From assembly GCA_951213105.1 (NCBI GenBank), contig OX578142.1, positions 115,700,565 to 115,764,564 of the forward strand: a stretch of DNA of 64,000 nt. The letters run 5' to 3'. Position 1 is the first letter of the stretch. Each line of letters opens with the position of its first letter. Origin of the DNA: Amaurobius ferox. Taxonomy: Eukaryota; Arthropoda; Arachnida; Araneae; Amaurobiidae. Of this stretch, positions 1 through 10,984 are shown piece by piece. The notes beneath the pieces were generated by a model. It saw nothing but the letters and a program-made list of their open reading frames with translations. It ran no database searches and was not told the DNA's origin. The position numbers were made by a program, and so were the translations under genes.

Positions 1-46
1 TGTGTGTTTGTGTATTTATTTATTTTTATTTATATTATATATAATA

Positions 47-627
47 CAGACTGCTTCAAAACCAATGCAACAAACTTTCAGGGGTGATAGAACAAACCGA
101 AAAAAGCACTTTTCATCGTAGAGTGCATGGTCGCAAGTGAAACGGTTACTCGCTAGTGGGCGCTTTCTATTTCTCCGCACACACGCAGTCTTACGCAACG
201 CAAAAACAGGACTGACACAAAACATCAAACAAAACTTTATTTAAGACAAGACAAAACAAATGTATTGCAGAACGGAAGGATCCCCTTCCAAAATGTTGGT
301 GATTGAAACGCGAAAATATTCCGGGAACGCACTTATTGGGGAAGCCGCCTCAGTAAAGCCTCTGCGCTTCCCTGACATTACCTTTGGCAAGACAGTAGAC
401 TAAATGAATATCCACCTTCTCCACATTGGTATACCGATACATTCTAAGCTGCTAATGACCTTACATGCGAAAACCACAGCTATTATAAGCGTGCCTGAAA
501 GAACACTCTGGCGCCCCCTAGAGTGTAACTGCTTCACTTGCGACCATGCATTCTATGATAAAAAGTGTTTGTTTAGGTGTGTTCTATCACCCCTGAAAGT
601 TTGTTGCATTAGTTTTGAAACACCCTC
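47..627. mobile_element. non-autonomous TIR DNA transposon (MITE-like)
   Basis: The first ~115 bases (from CAGACTGCTTCAAAAC) reappear as a reverse complement at about 505-627 (ending GTTTTGAAACACCCTC), with few differences. Both arms share CAACAAACTTTCAGGGGTG and the segment around GCATGGTCGCAAGTGAA. The interior, about 165-505, has no recognisable transposase. AT-rich or TA-repeat sequence flanks both sides, so a TA target duplication is possible but cannot be told from the flanking (TA)n. The short reading frames inside are the TIR read in either direction and are not genes. Confidence 0.75.
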
Positions 628-1844
628 TATATATATATATGTGTGTGTGTGTGTAAACTCTAGCAGTATTACAAACGGTATTGGTATTTTTGTTCTTTTC
701 TTTTAAACTCAGCACTTTAATTCCTCTAAAAAGAAGCATAAAAATCTATGTTCTCACTATAGAAAATATTCTAAAGTTTGGCAACAAACGCCAAAATGAG
801 ACGTTAGAATGCTAGCTGAATATGTATCCGTATTTTTCTTTCTTCCTGCTGTAACAGTCGATTAAACAGAGTAGAAAATACATAACTTTGAACAATCTTC
901 CCCCAAAATAAAACGGATAACATAAATTTCCGTAATCTTATATCCCGAGGTCGTAAATGAATCCCAAATATAATACTCTTTTTTTATAAAATGTATTATT
1001 CCATCAATTCCATCATTTAAATCGAGTAACTTAAATGAAAATCGTGTGTTGTTTGAGCATATTTGATTCATTGATGAATTACTACACTTTTATGATTTAA
1101 ACGTGTATCAGTAACTGGTATTTTATTGGTTTTAATGTTTTCATAATGCTGAGAAAATATATTTGAGTCTCTTTCATTTTTGCATTAATCTTCATCAAAT
1201 TTATTCTTGAAATTTTAAGGCATTTCATTGGAGTTTTTATACACACGAGACACAATTCTATAAGTATTCAGTCTCATATTCATACGGTATTCATACGGTA
1301 GATTTAATTTTACCTCCTAAATCATGTCAAAATCTATGATAATGCTGGAATTGTAACTATTTAAATCCTTTGGAAGTATTTGTGTTTGTGGGTAAATGTA
1401 AGCGATATATTCTACTAAAAGAATAACACTGATATATGGATTTAAATAAATATCACTTTAGAAATTCGTCCTTTCGGCGGAATTCGAAACCAAACGAAAT
1501 AAATCTGTATCATGGAACGTGGAAAATGTTTTTGTCTGTAAACAATTGTTCTATATAGTGATACTTTTATCTTGTGTAAAAACATTTTTAATCTACACTA
1601 GAGCCTTCTTAAAACGAACCCGCATTTGGTGACATTCCTAATTTAATGAAAAGGCTGTGAACTATTAATTGGAACACGTTTAATTCAGAAATGATATGTT
1701 CGTTTTTAACTAGAAAAACTTTAATAGTTACTGAGTTAATGAGTATGCGATGCTGAAAAACTAAATAAAATATCAGAAAAGGAAATAAAAATTAAAGTAA
1801 TAGAATAATATTGACTTCATTCATGAATTAATATTTGTTTATAA
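628..1844. other. AT-rich stretch without recognised genes
   Basis: It starts with a short (TA)n(TG)n tract at about 630-652. After that I see only AT-rich sequence with scattered stops in all frames, and no tRNA boxes, TIRs or tandem structure beyond a short doubled ATTCATACGGT motif near 1278-1300. Confidence 0.5.
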
Positions 1845-3357
1845 TATACAAAAAATATTAATCATGCATAGAGCATTGATTATGAAGCACTTTCCAACTG
1901 AAATGCGAGTTAATTTAAACATCTCAAAAATGCAATACATTCAGAGGTGATATTTCTAAAATTATCATAGTGCAGTAATTCGAAACTTAAAACTTCATCA
2001 AAAAAGGCAATGCTATAAAACTGCTTGCTTCTCTATCTATGTAAAATCAATGAATATTCCATTCATAACACATATATTCCAGATTCCAGAGCTAAATAAT
2101 CTTGCGTTACAAAATTCAGCAATTCTTATACAACTTATCTTACAATCGCTTGTTTTGTTTACATTTTGCATACGTTAAAATTAGGCTTCGTTGTAGAAAT
2201 AATCAAAGTTTAGTGATCATTTAAAATAAAAAATATTGTAATTGCTTAAGCACAAAATTTAGAAACACAGATAATATGCAAAAATAAAGCGATTTTAGGA
2301 TGGATACAACACTAAATATAAATACAAGAAAGATCAATCATGATTATAAAACACTATCCAACTGTAATTTTATTTAAACATCTCTAAAATACGATACATT
2401 CAGCGGCGATATTATTTTAATTATCACAGAACTACAATAATTAATTTTGCTTGGAAAATTAAAGCCACGGAGGTAAAAATACGTTCTAACTCCATGCTTA
2501 AAACTTCATTCAAACTTTATTCAAATGAAGAACAAACTTTATTCAAACTTTATTCATCGAAATATAAATCGTCTGGCTCTCTATGTAAAAGCAGTGAGTA
2601 TTTCATTCATACACTTTTATTCCAGACTCCAAAGTTAATAGTTAATAATAAGTTTGCGTGAAAAATATTCAGCAATTCTTATACGACTAATCTTGCAATA
2701 ACTTGTTTACATTTTACATTCATTAAAGTTAGTCTTCGTTCTAGAAATAATCAAAGTTTAATGATCATTTAAACTCAAAAGTATTGTAACTGGGTTGGCG
2801 CAGAATATGGATGCACAGAAAAAACGCGGTTTCAAGACGCGCAAAAATAAAATGGTTTTAGGGCGGATGCAACACCAAATATAAATTAAAAAGAAATTTT
2901 AAAATCACGTTTTTGACACAAGATGGATGCCATACTTTATTTTGAAGTGGGGCACGTGACGTCTTCGTCTTATTTAGGTGTCATTATTACTTTCATTTTC
3001 ATTTAAAAAAACTACCGAACATATTTTGCTGAAATTTTTTTAAATATTTTATGGGTTAATTTAGATATTTTTTGACATTTTTCGAAGCAAATGTGAATTT
3101 TAACTTCGCTTAAAAAATGTTTGAATAATTAGGTTCCATAGGGTTCAATGTGCTTCATTTTTTCAACCTGGGTTTAATCCAAAATTAATTGGGTGATATT
3201 ATTCATTTACATTCCCATATGTCCCACAGATCGTCTCAACAACATACTAAAATTTCATTTTGATGACGCCATTTTACGGCAGTTATTGAGCGAACAGACA
3301 GACAGACAGACAAAATGAACAAAGTCATAAACACTCTTTTCAACTATATTGTAAAGA
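1845..3357 (+). repeat. long dispersed repeat, copy 1, ending in a (GACA)n tail
   Basis: The sequence from about 2325 to 3357 aligns by eye with 45265-46613. Shared landmarks in order are GAAAGATCAATCATG, CAAGATGGATGCCATA, a CACGTG site, CCCATAGG, ACGGCAGTTAT, a (GACA)n tract and AATGAACAAAGTCATAAACA. In this copy the 5' module is duplicated: 1845-2324 and 2325-2890 both run from an ATCATG start, through TACATTCAG, to GGATGGATACAACAC or GGGCGGATGCAACACC. No coding sequence is recognisable. The common 3' end next to a short tandem tail would fit a retroelement, but no reverse transcriptase is visible, so the class is unassigned. Confidence 0.6.
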
Positions 3358-3841
3358 GAAATGGGTGGAGGGTTGCACATAATTTAAAAATCCTCAACGA
3401 TGGCAGTTTCAGAGTTAAATATTGGGTAAAGAATTGGCCCATGGGTTCTGACCCGGTTTCAGGCCGTGAGGGTTTCTTAAGAGGTTGCCGATATATTTTT
3501 CTGGAAGACAGAGAGGATATGAAATACATTGCGTTGTTTTTTGCTTTAATCTATCGATTTAAGCTCACATCTTATATTTGGATTGTCAAACATTTTGCAC
3601 AATCTTTTTTTTTATTAATAGTGTATTCTACATACATGAAAATATTCTACATACTATTTCAAGCTAGTTAATACATGCATTTTTAATTGCCAAATATAAC
3701 TAATATTGACGACTGCAAAAAAGAAGCCTTTTTAAAATTGTATATTTAATTGCAAGTTTTAACCCTTTATTGTATTTACATGGTGGCTAAACAAAATCTC
3801 AGTAGGGCCGCATGGGCGAAAAAGTTGCGCACCACTGGTAC
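3358..3841. other. no recognised gene; possible hAT terminus at its right edge
   Basis: A 118-residue open frame spans 3315-3671, but it begins inside the 3' tail of the preceding repeat and resembles no family I know. The reverse complement of 3824-3837 reads CAGTGGTGCGCAAC, the form of a hAT terminal inverted repeat. I could not find its partner, so no element is called. Confidence 0.35.
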
Positions 3842-4095
3842 AGTAAAATGACCGATATCTTTCGAAATTACATGAAGAATTTGTGTGAAATTTGGTGTGA
3901 TTATTGTAAGTGGTATACACAAAAAGTGTTTTGATTTTCAGATAGATTGAGCTAGAGATATATTCGTATTTTTAAAATTTTATTTAACTTTATCTGTGGT
4001 CGTTCAAGCATTTGAGGTCCAAAAAATAATCAAGTTCATTCATCACAGCAACGTGAAATTCGGTATGACGTTTTCTCTTGTACATTTCAGTTCTA

Positions 4096-5580
4096 TCGAT
4101 TTTGAAGCTTATCGATCTAGCCCGTCCTGGGCCCGCCATAGGATTTTACCTAGTTTTTGAGAATAACTCGAAAATCAGAGAAAGTAGGATATCTAAATTT
4201 AATATATCGCTTTCGTTTGTGGTATATTTTAATTCTTTCAATTTTGAACCATATCGGGTTCGCCCGTCTTAGGCCCGCCTTAGAAACTCATCCGTTTTTT
4301 CGGTATAACTCGAGAGCAGGTGTATCTAAAAATTCGAAGTTTAGCATATCCCTGTCATTTGCTGTATATTTTAACTCTTTTGATTAAAAATCTTATCGTC
4401 CTGAGCTCAACAAGAGAAATATATCGTTTTTTTTTTAGAATAACTCAAAATTCGGAGCATCTAGAATGTCTAAATTTAATATATCATTGTCCTTTGGGGT
4501 ATATTACATTTCATCGCATTTCGAACCTTATCGGGCTAGCCCGTCTTGGCCCGCCATAGAAATTTACTCGCTTTTCAAGAATAACTCGATCAATCGGCGT
4601 AGCTAAAAAATATAAATTTAGTATATCATTTCCTTTTGCATGGATTTTAATTTAGATTTTGAATCTCATCGGACTAGCCCTTCTTGGGTCCGCTGAAGAA
4701 TGCTTTCGTATTTGAAGAATAACTCGAGAACCGCAATAGCTAAAAATTCCAAGTTTAACATGTCGTTAGCTTTTGTGGTATACTTAAGTTTCATCGGATT
4801 TGAACTTTATCGGGGTAGCCCGTCCTGGGCCCGACATAGAAATGCACCTGTTTTTTTTAGAATAACTGGAAAATCGGGGCAACTAAAAAATTTAAATTTA
4901 GTACATCCTTATCTTTTGGGGAATATTTTAATTCCTTCGATTTTGAACCGTATCGGACGAACCCGTTTTGGACCCGCCTTAGAAATTCACTTTTTGGAGG
5001 AATAACTTTAGAACGGGAGTATCTAACAGTTTCAAGTTTAAAATGTCGTTGTCATTTGCGGTATATCTTAGCTCATTGGATTTAAAAGCTTATCGGGCTA
5101 GCCCGTCCTGGACCCAACAAAAAGAATGTACTCGTTTAAGAATCCCTCCAAAACTGTAGCAGCTTGAATGTCTAAATTTAGTATATCATTGTATTTTAGG
5201 GTATATTTTATCTCTTTGGATTTTGAACCTTATCAGGCTAGCCCGTCTTGGGCCCGACGTAAAAATGCACTGGTTTTTCGAGAATAACTCAAAAATCGAA
5301 GCAGCTAAAAAAATCAAAATTTAGTATATCATTTTCTTTTGGGGTAAATTTTAATACTTTCGAATTTGAACCGTATCGGGGTAGCCCGTCCTGGGCCCGA
5401 CATATGTTTTTAAATAACTCAAGCAGAGCAGCTAAAATATTTTATATATCATTGTTTTAGGGGTATATTTTAATTCTTTAGATTTTGAACCTAAAACGGG
5501 CCTAGTCCGTTCTAGGCCCGTCTTAGGAATGCACACTCGTTTTGAGGGAATATTTCGAGAAATGAGAAGCTGAAAATTCC
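4096..5580 (+). repeat. left arm: about 11 tandem units of ~140 bp
   Basis: Unit cores occur near 4118, 4260, 4405 (decayed), 4540, 4677, 4817, 4960, 5102, 5241, 5384 and 5505, a spacing of about 120-145. Each unit runs from a GC-rich core (CGGGCTAGCCCGTC, then TGGGCCCG) through GAATAACTC, a TAAATTTAGTATATCAT-like stretch and GGTATATTTTAAT to TTTGAACCTTATCGGG. The core contains the palindrome GGGCTAGCCC. Units differ by many substitutions and small indels, so the array is old. Confidence 0.85.
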
Positions 5581-5599
5581 AAGTTTAGCACGATCGCAT

Positions 5600-6945
5600 T
5601 CCTAAGGCGAACTCAAGACGAACTAGCCCGATGAGGTTCAAATTATAAATTATGATAAACTCCAAAAGAAATTGATATACTAAATTTAGATTTTATAGCT
5701 GCTCCGATTTATGAGTTATTCTCAAAAACGAGTACATTATCCCTATGTCGGGCCCAAGAGTGTCGAGTCCGAAAGGTTCAATATCCAAAGAAATAAAATA
5801 TACCCTAAAAGACAATTGTATACTAAATTTAGATATTCTAGCTGCTACAGTTTTCGGATTATTCTTAAAAAACGAGTACATTCTTCTTGTTGGGACCTGG
5901 ACGGGCTAGCCCGATCAGGTTTTAAATCCAATGATCTAAGACATACCGCAAATGACAACGGCATTCTAAACTTTAAATTTTTAGATACTCCGGTTCTAGA
6001 GTTATTCCCCCAAAAGTGAATTTCTAAGGCGGGCCCAAAACGGGTTCGCCCGATACGGTTCGAAATAGATGGAATTAAAATATTCCCCAAAAGATAAGGA
6101 TGTACTAAATTTATATTTTCTAGTTTCCCCGATTTTCCAGTTATTCTCAAAAAATGGGTTCCTTCCTATGTCGGGCCCAGGACGGGCTACCCCTAAATTC
6201 AAATCCGAAGAAATTTAAATATACCCCAAAAGCCAACGGCATGTTAAACTTGGAATTTTTAGCTACTTCGGTTCTCGAGTTATTCCTCAGAAACGAATGC
6301 ATTCTTCAGCTGATCCAAGACGGGCTAGCCCGATGAAGTTCAAACCTAGATTAAAATCCATCCAAAACGAAATGATATAATAAATTTACATTTTTTAGCC
6401 ACTCCGATTGATGGGGTTATTCTTGAAAAGAGAGTAAATTTCTATGGCGGGCCCAAGACGGGCTAGCCTGATAAGGTTTGAAGTGCGATGAAATGTAATA
6501 TACCCCAAAGAACAATGATATATTATATTTAGACATTCTAGATGCTCCAAATTTTTAGTTATTCTCAAAAAACGATATATTCCTTTTGTTGGGCTCAGGA
6601 CGGGCTAGCCCGAAAATACTTTTAATCCAAACAGTTAAAATATACAACAAATGGCAAGAATATGCTAAATTTCGAATTTTTAGATGCACCTGTTCTCGAA
6701 TTATACCGCAAAAACGGGTGGGTTTATAAGGGGGGGGGGCTAAGACGGGCTAACCCAGTACTTTTCAAAATTGAAAGAATTAAAATATACACCAAAAGAA
6801 AACGATATATTAAATTTACATTTCTTACTTTCCCTGATTTTCGAGTTATTCTCAAAAACCAGGTAAAATCCTAGGGGGGGGGGGGCAGGACGGGCTAGCC
6901 CAATAAGCTTCAAAATCGAAAGAACTGAAATATACTACAAGAGGA
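5600..6945 (-). repeat. right arm: about 10 inverted tandem units of ~140 bp
   Basis: The same unit appears as its reverse complement, with cores near 5620, 5755, 5905, 6040, 6185, 6320, 6455, 6600, 6745 and 6890, typically GGGCCCAAGACGGGCTAGCCCG. Two cores carry long G runs (6730-6739 and 6874-6885). The turn between the arms lies near 5580-5605, so the whole region could fold into a hairpin more than a kilobase long. Confidence 0.85.
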
Positions 6946-7174
6946 AACTTCATAACGAATTTCACGTTACTGTGATAAATGAACCTGATTATTTTGGACC
7001 TCAAAGGTTTAAACGAACACCAAATCAAGTTAAATAAAATTTCAAAAATACGAATGTATCTCTAGCTCAATCTTTTTGCAAATCATATGACTTTTTGTGT
7101 ATACCACTTACAATAATCACACCAAATTTCACACAAATTCTTCAGTTATTTCGAAAGAAATCGGTCATTTTACT

Positions 7175-8754
7175 TGCAATAAATTCCCATTAGTTTCAAT
7201 GTTAACTCCTCCGCTTTTGACCGCTTATTCGAGACCAACGCCATCTGGCGGAGGCGGCTTTTCAGGATCATCTCCCAGCATTGGGAGGTATAGGCGGTCA
7301 GCGCACTATTACTTCTAGGCGCTGTACCACTGGGATAGCGGATACAAGTACGTTGGGTAGAAGTAAACAAATATATTGGGTAGAAGTAATAGGAATAGTC
7401 TTGGAGGAAGGGAATGAGAACTATGTTGCGAAGGGCAGTAATACATACTCTATGATCAGAACGGATTTAACGAGCTGATTAGTTGGTCTCACGATGTTTA
7501 TTACAACTGGGTCTTCCTGCATAAAATAAACACCTCATTTGTGTATAGAGTAAACATAAAATCCTTAATACTTTCAGTATTAGAGAAAAGGTGAATTTAG
7601 TTATCAATTAAAATTGGATGTTCTACAAATTTATTACAGCATATGTTTACGTCTATTATGTCATTAAAATGTCTATTTATTGTCGAAACTCCTTTCAGGC
7701 TCCGGTTTTTACTTGTATTATCCATATTTTTAAAAATTAACCAATGTAGATGAGATAAGATAAACTGGTAAAATAGTTTATGCATTCAATAAATTCAATA
7801 TTTAATCGCAATATTTAACCATCGTTACAGAAATGCCTAAAAACAATATATATTTTAATTCAGTAACTTTTTGTCACAATTACTAGGTACATTCTATTTA
7901 AATAGTTAATGGAATTGACACTGAAATTGCTTACTTTCACCGAAACCTCTTCACAAATTTCGGTGCATAGAATTAACTTTATAAATTGAAACGTTTAACG
8001 TAAATTTGAACTATTTTAGTTCGTCACAAATTGAAAAATTAAGTTTCATGAAATTTATAGAAAGGTAGGTTTTTATAAACTTCCTGAGCAATTTTCTACA
8101 TAGAAAATTTAAAAAAATCTTCGTTTTGTGCCCTAAAAGTATTGATTCAAAAGCCATTCGCTTTCCAAAATCCTTTTTTACCAACATAATAAATCCTTGT
8201 TTATGCACAGAGCGAAGTGAAAACTTCACCTCCGCTTTAAAAGGCACTCGCTTTTCGAAGTGATAAATCGCTGTCACCTGAAACGGGAAACTTTAATTAA
8301 TTCAAATGGCGCATGTCGCGCAAAATGAAATGTTTTCTGTCATAATGTCTGCGTTTCGATGCCTCTTGTACACTGCGGAGCATGCAAAGAACTGGAGACG
8401 CGTCTACAGGCAAGATGTCCCAGTGGCAAAGAAATTGCTATTCGCACAATGTTATAATTCCTTGCGACATTTGACACATGTAATAACTAAATTTGAACTC
8501 CCCGTTGCAAACATGCCCGTCTAACTTTGTTTCCAGAATTTATGTCCGATACACAGAATATACTAATCAGCATTACAAACTAACTGATGTAGTAGTTTAC
8601 GGGATAATTGTACTTTTATCAGTTTCCTTCTTTCCACCCAATGCATGCTAATGTATACGGAAAGGTTTAGAATAAGTTCAAAAATTAGAAGACGGAACTA
8701 CACTTTTTAGGCCTATCCATCTGTCTATCTTTTCTTTCTCTCTCCCTACATATA
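7175..8754. other. no recognised gene; one GC-richer patch
   Basis: About 7200-7480 is less AT-rich than its surroundings (CCATCTGGCGGAGGCGGC, TGGGAGGTATAGGCGGTCAG) and may be a remnant of an unidentified element. The rest, including short open frames at 8011-8277 and 8306-8524, has no similarity I recognise and no TIR or tRNA signature. Confidence 0.4.
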
Positions 8755-9700
8755 CAGGGTGTCCCAGAAACATTGACCTCGGCTTTTATTCCTTAAATAT
8801 TGATCTTAGACATTTATAATAAACTACAAAGTTGAGTAAAAAAATATACAGAATTTTATGAAAACGATTAAAATTTTCCACGGAATTAAATTTTAAGAAA
8901 TACAAAATTTAAACTTTTATACCCCCGTACAAAAGTTAAAAAAGTTACAAAAGTAAAAATTACAATTATACATTTCCAATGAGCAAAATGTGCCCCATAC
9001 ACTAATAAGATCATGTACAGAATTTCAGCATTTTATCATAAAATGTCCCAGAGATATGAAAAGACAAAAATGCTGACTTAATCCACTTTTCGATGCATCG
9101 ACATGGGTTCTCAGAAGGGAAAAGTCATGTCGGCAGATCGCGTTTCAAGGGTCGTACACAAATTATTAAAAAAAAACAATGATTACATAAATTAATAAGA
9201 ATTTTGCTATTTATTGCTACAAAAGTATCTACATTGTGAAGAAATAATATCTTTACACAAAGATTAAAAAAGCTTATTCAAAATGTTTTTCATCCACGCC
9301 AAAGATTCATTAAAGATACGAGGCAGATATTATTTGCCTATGATGCATTTCTGCGTTGCGTTATTTACACTCTTGCTGTAAGCATTTACATTTTAATTTA
9401 TGATTAATCCCCCACCAACTTTGTTTAAACATATCTTTGGGACTTTTTGTGATAAAATGCTGAAATTTTGTACATCACCTTATTAGTGTATGGGGCACAT
9501 TTTACTTATTGGAAATGTTTTTGTACGGGGGCCGTATAAAAATTTAAATTTTGTATTTCTTCAAATTTAATCCCCTGGGAATTTTTATCGATTTCATAAA
9601 ATTCTGTACCTTTTTTTACGCAACTTTGTAATTTATTATATATGTCTAAGATCAATATTCAAGGAATAATAGCCGAGGTCAATGTTTTCGGGACACCCTG
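8755..9700. mobile_element. 946 bp long-TIR element with CAGGGTGTCCC ends
   Basis: The element starts CAGGGTGTCCCAGAAACATT and ends with the matching inverted GGGACACCCTG. Arms of about 300 bases match in inverted orientation; both contain ATTGACCTCGGC, ATTGATCTTAGACAT, ATGTGCCCCATACACTAATA and TTTCAGCATTTTATCA. TATA flanks both ends (8751-8754 and 9701-9704), consistent with a TA target duplication of the Tc1/mariner superfamily type. The spacer between the arms, about 9070-9390, shows no transposase motif, so this is a non-autonomous element. Confidence 0.85.
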
Positions 9701-9770
9701 TATATATGTGTGTATGTGTTTGTGTGTGAAAGTAGTGTGAAGAAATAGATGTTTTAAGAAAAATAGTATT

Positions 9771-9965
9771 AAACTAGAAGTGGAAGTGCTGAGTGACCCC
9801 CACACCACCGCACCCATCTCCTCCGGAATTTGATGCTGAATTTATATCGGTTATCATCTGAGCACTAGCTATAAGCAGATCCTGGAAAATAGATTTTTCA
9901 AGGTAAATTATTTCACAGAAACAATAGTATGACAAAATGTTTGCCACCAATAACGCCGTTTTGCA
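9771..9965 (+). repeat. single unit of the ~150 bp-unit dispersed family
   Basis: It contains the landmarks seen as tandem units at 62765-63575 and, inverted, at 35497-36243: a GAAGTGGAA-like start, CTCCGGAATTTGATGCTGAA, CTATAAGCAGATCC, ATAGATTTTTCAAGG, and the shared 3' boundary AACAATAGTATGACAAAAT. Only one unit is present and the family's 5' leader is missing, so this copy is 5'-truncated or collapsed. Confidence 0.6.
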
Positions 9966-10984
9966 TATTTGCTGAAAAGATTCTAGTACTTAAGTGACCT
10001 ATTAAGATGAACAACAATTTGCTTCTTACCTTATTTTTATTTATTTACTTATTTATTTTCGCATAATCAAGTACATGCAATACATGCAGTCTTACTCTGT
10101 GTCTTAAAAGTCTGCTGTAGTATTTCAAAACATGTGAAAAGTGTATTGATTATTAACAAAATAGATAAAGTCATCTTAGCTTTAAATTAAAGAATATAGA
10201 TAATTTTAAAAGCATTTGTGGAAATTTATATAATATATCAAATAGCAGTCATGCTGATATATAAAAAGAAAATCTTTATCATTTTAAAAAATTATAAAAT
10301 ATATTTAAATTCCCATTTGTACTTAAGTTTTAACTAAAAAAACATGTTGGAAGATAATGGCACACTTTCAGCACTATTTTTACAGCACAATCCTTAACAT
10401 AGAATGAATCAGCGATATCATTGTGCTTACTAAAACAATCAATAGAGTTATAGTAAGCACAATTCCATTTACTAAAACTATGTTGACTTTCAAACATGTT
10501 GAACACATGTGAAACAGACGATCAAAACTTAACGGCGGACGTCTAAATTCAACCACCTTCTGTCCTGCATGCCAGAAAATACAACATTCCCTGTTTAAGA
10601 CACCACACAAAACGTAGCTCTTCTCAATGGGAAAAAATCAAAAGCAACCCCCAAAATAAATATGTTCGCACTTATACGTTTTAAGCCACTGAAAGGATAT
10701 TTTCCTTTGGCATTTTGTGTTTCCGCTGTTTAAGTGTGGGCGTAGTATTTATATAAAGAAGCCTGACGAAAGAAATATACACCTAAACAGTTTCCCACGC
10801 AAGCTATTCATTCCTTAGAATTTGAAAGTTCTAATATATTTATTTATGCTTGTATGACACATTGAAAATTAATAAATTCCTGGTACAGTTCCTTATATAT
10901 ACCAACGTGTATATATATTTTGTTTTCTTTCTAAAAGTAACCCAATTACATCAAGCTGAAGTCTAATGCGCAGGTTTTTAAAAC
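9966..10984. other. no recognised gene
   Basis: AT-rich sequence. A 76-residue frame on the minus strand at 10380-10610 resembles nothing I know. TTTATATAAAG near 10749 could be read as a TATA box, but no transcript or gene follows, so no promoter is called. Confidence 0.4.

Larger units (their letters stand above)
3842..7174. mobile_element. foldback-like palindromic element with tandem-repeat arms
   Basis: The outer ends are inverted copies: AGTAAAATGACCGAT starts at 3842 and its reverse complement ends at 7174. About 230-250 bases of single-copy terminal sequence match in inverted orientation, including the stretch with GTGGTATACACAAAAAG and GAGGTCCAAAA. Inside these lie two arrays of ~140 bp units, roughly 4096-5580 forward and 5600-6945 in reverse. 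The architecture (long inverted repeats containing subterminal tandem repeats, almost no central domain) is that of foldback elements such as Drosophila FB and Galileo. No transposase is present, and no clear target-site duplication is seen. The short open frames here are translations of the repeat unit. Class assignment is by structure only. Confidence 0.75.

Noticed and set aside
3800..3837. Right end of a hAT element (CAGTGGTGCGCAAC on the minus strand)
   Set aside because: No matching left terminus or 8 bp duplication was found, so the element cannot be delimited.
10745..10790. TATA box and initiator
   Set aside because: TTTATATAAAG lies about 30 bases before an ACAGTTT, but no open frame or exon follows.
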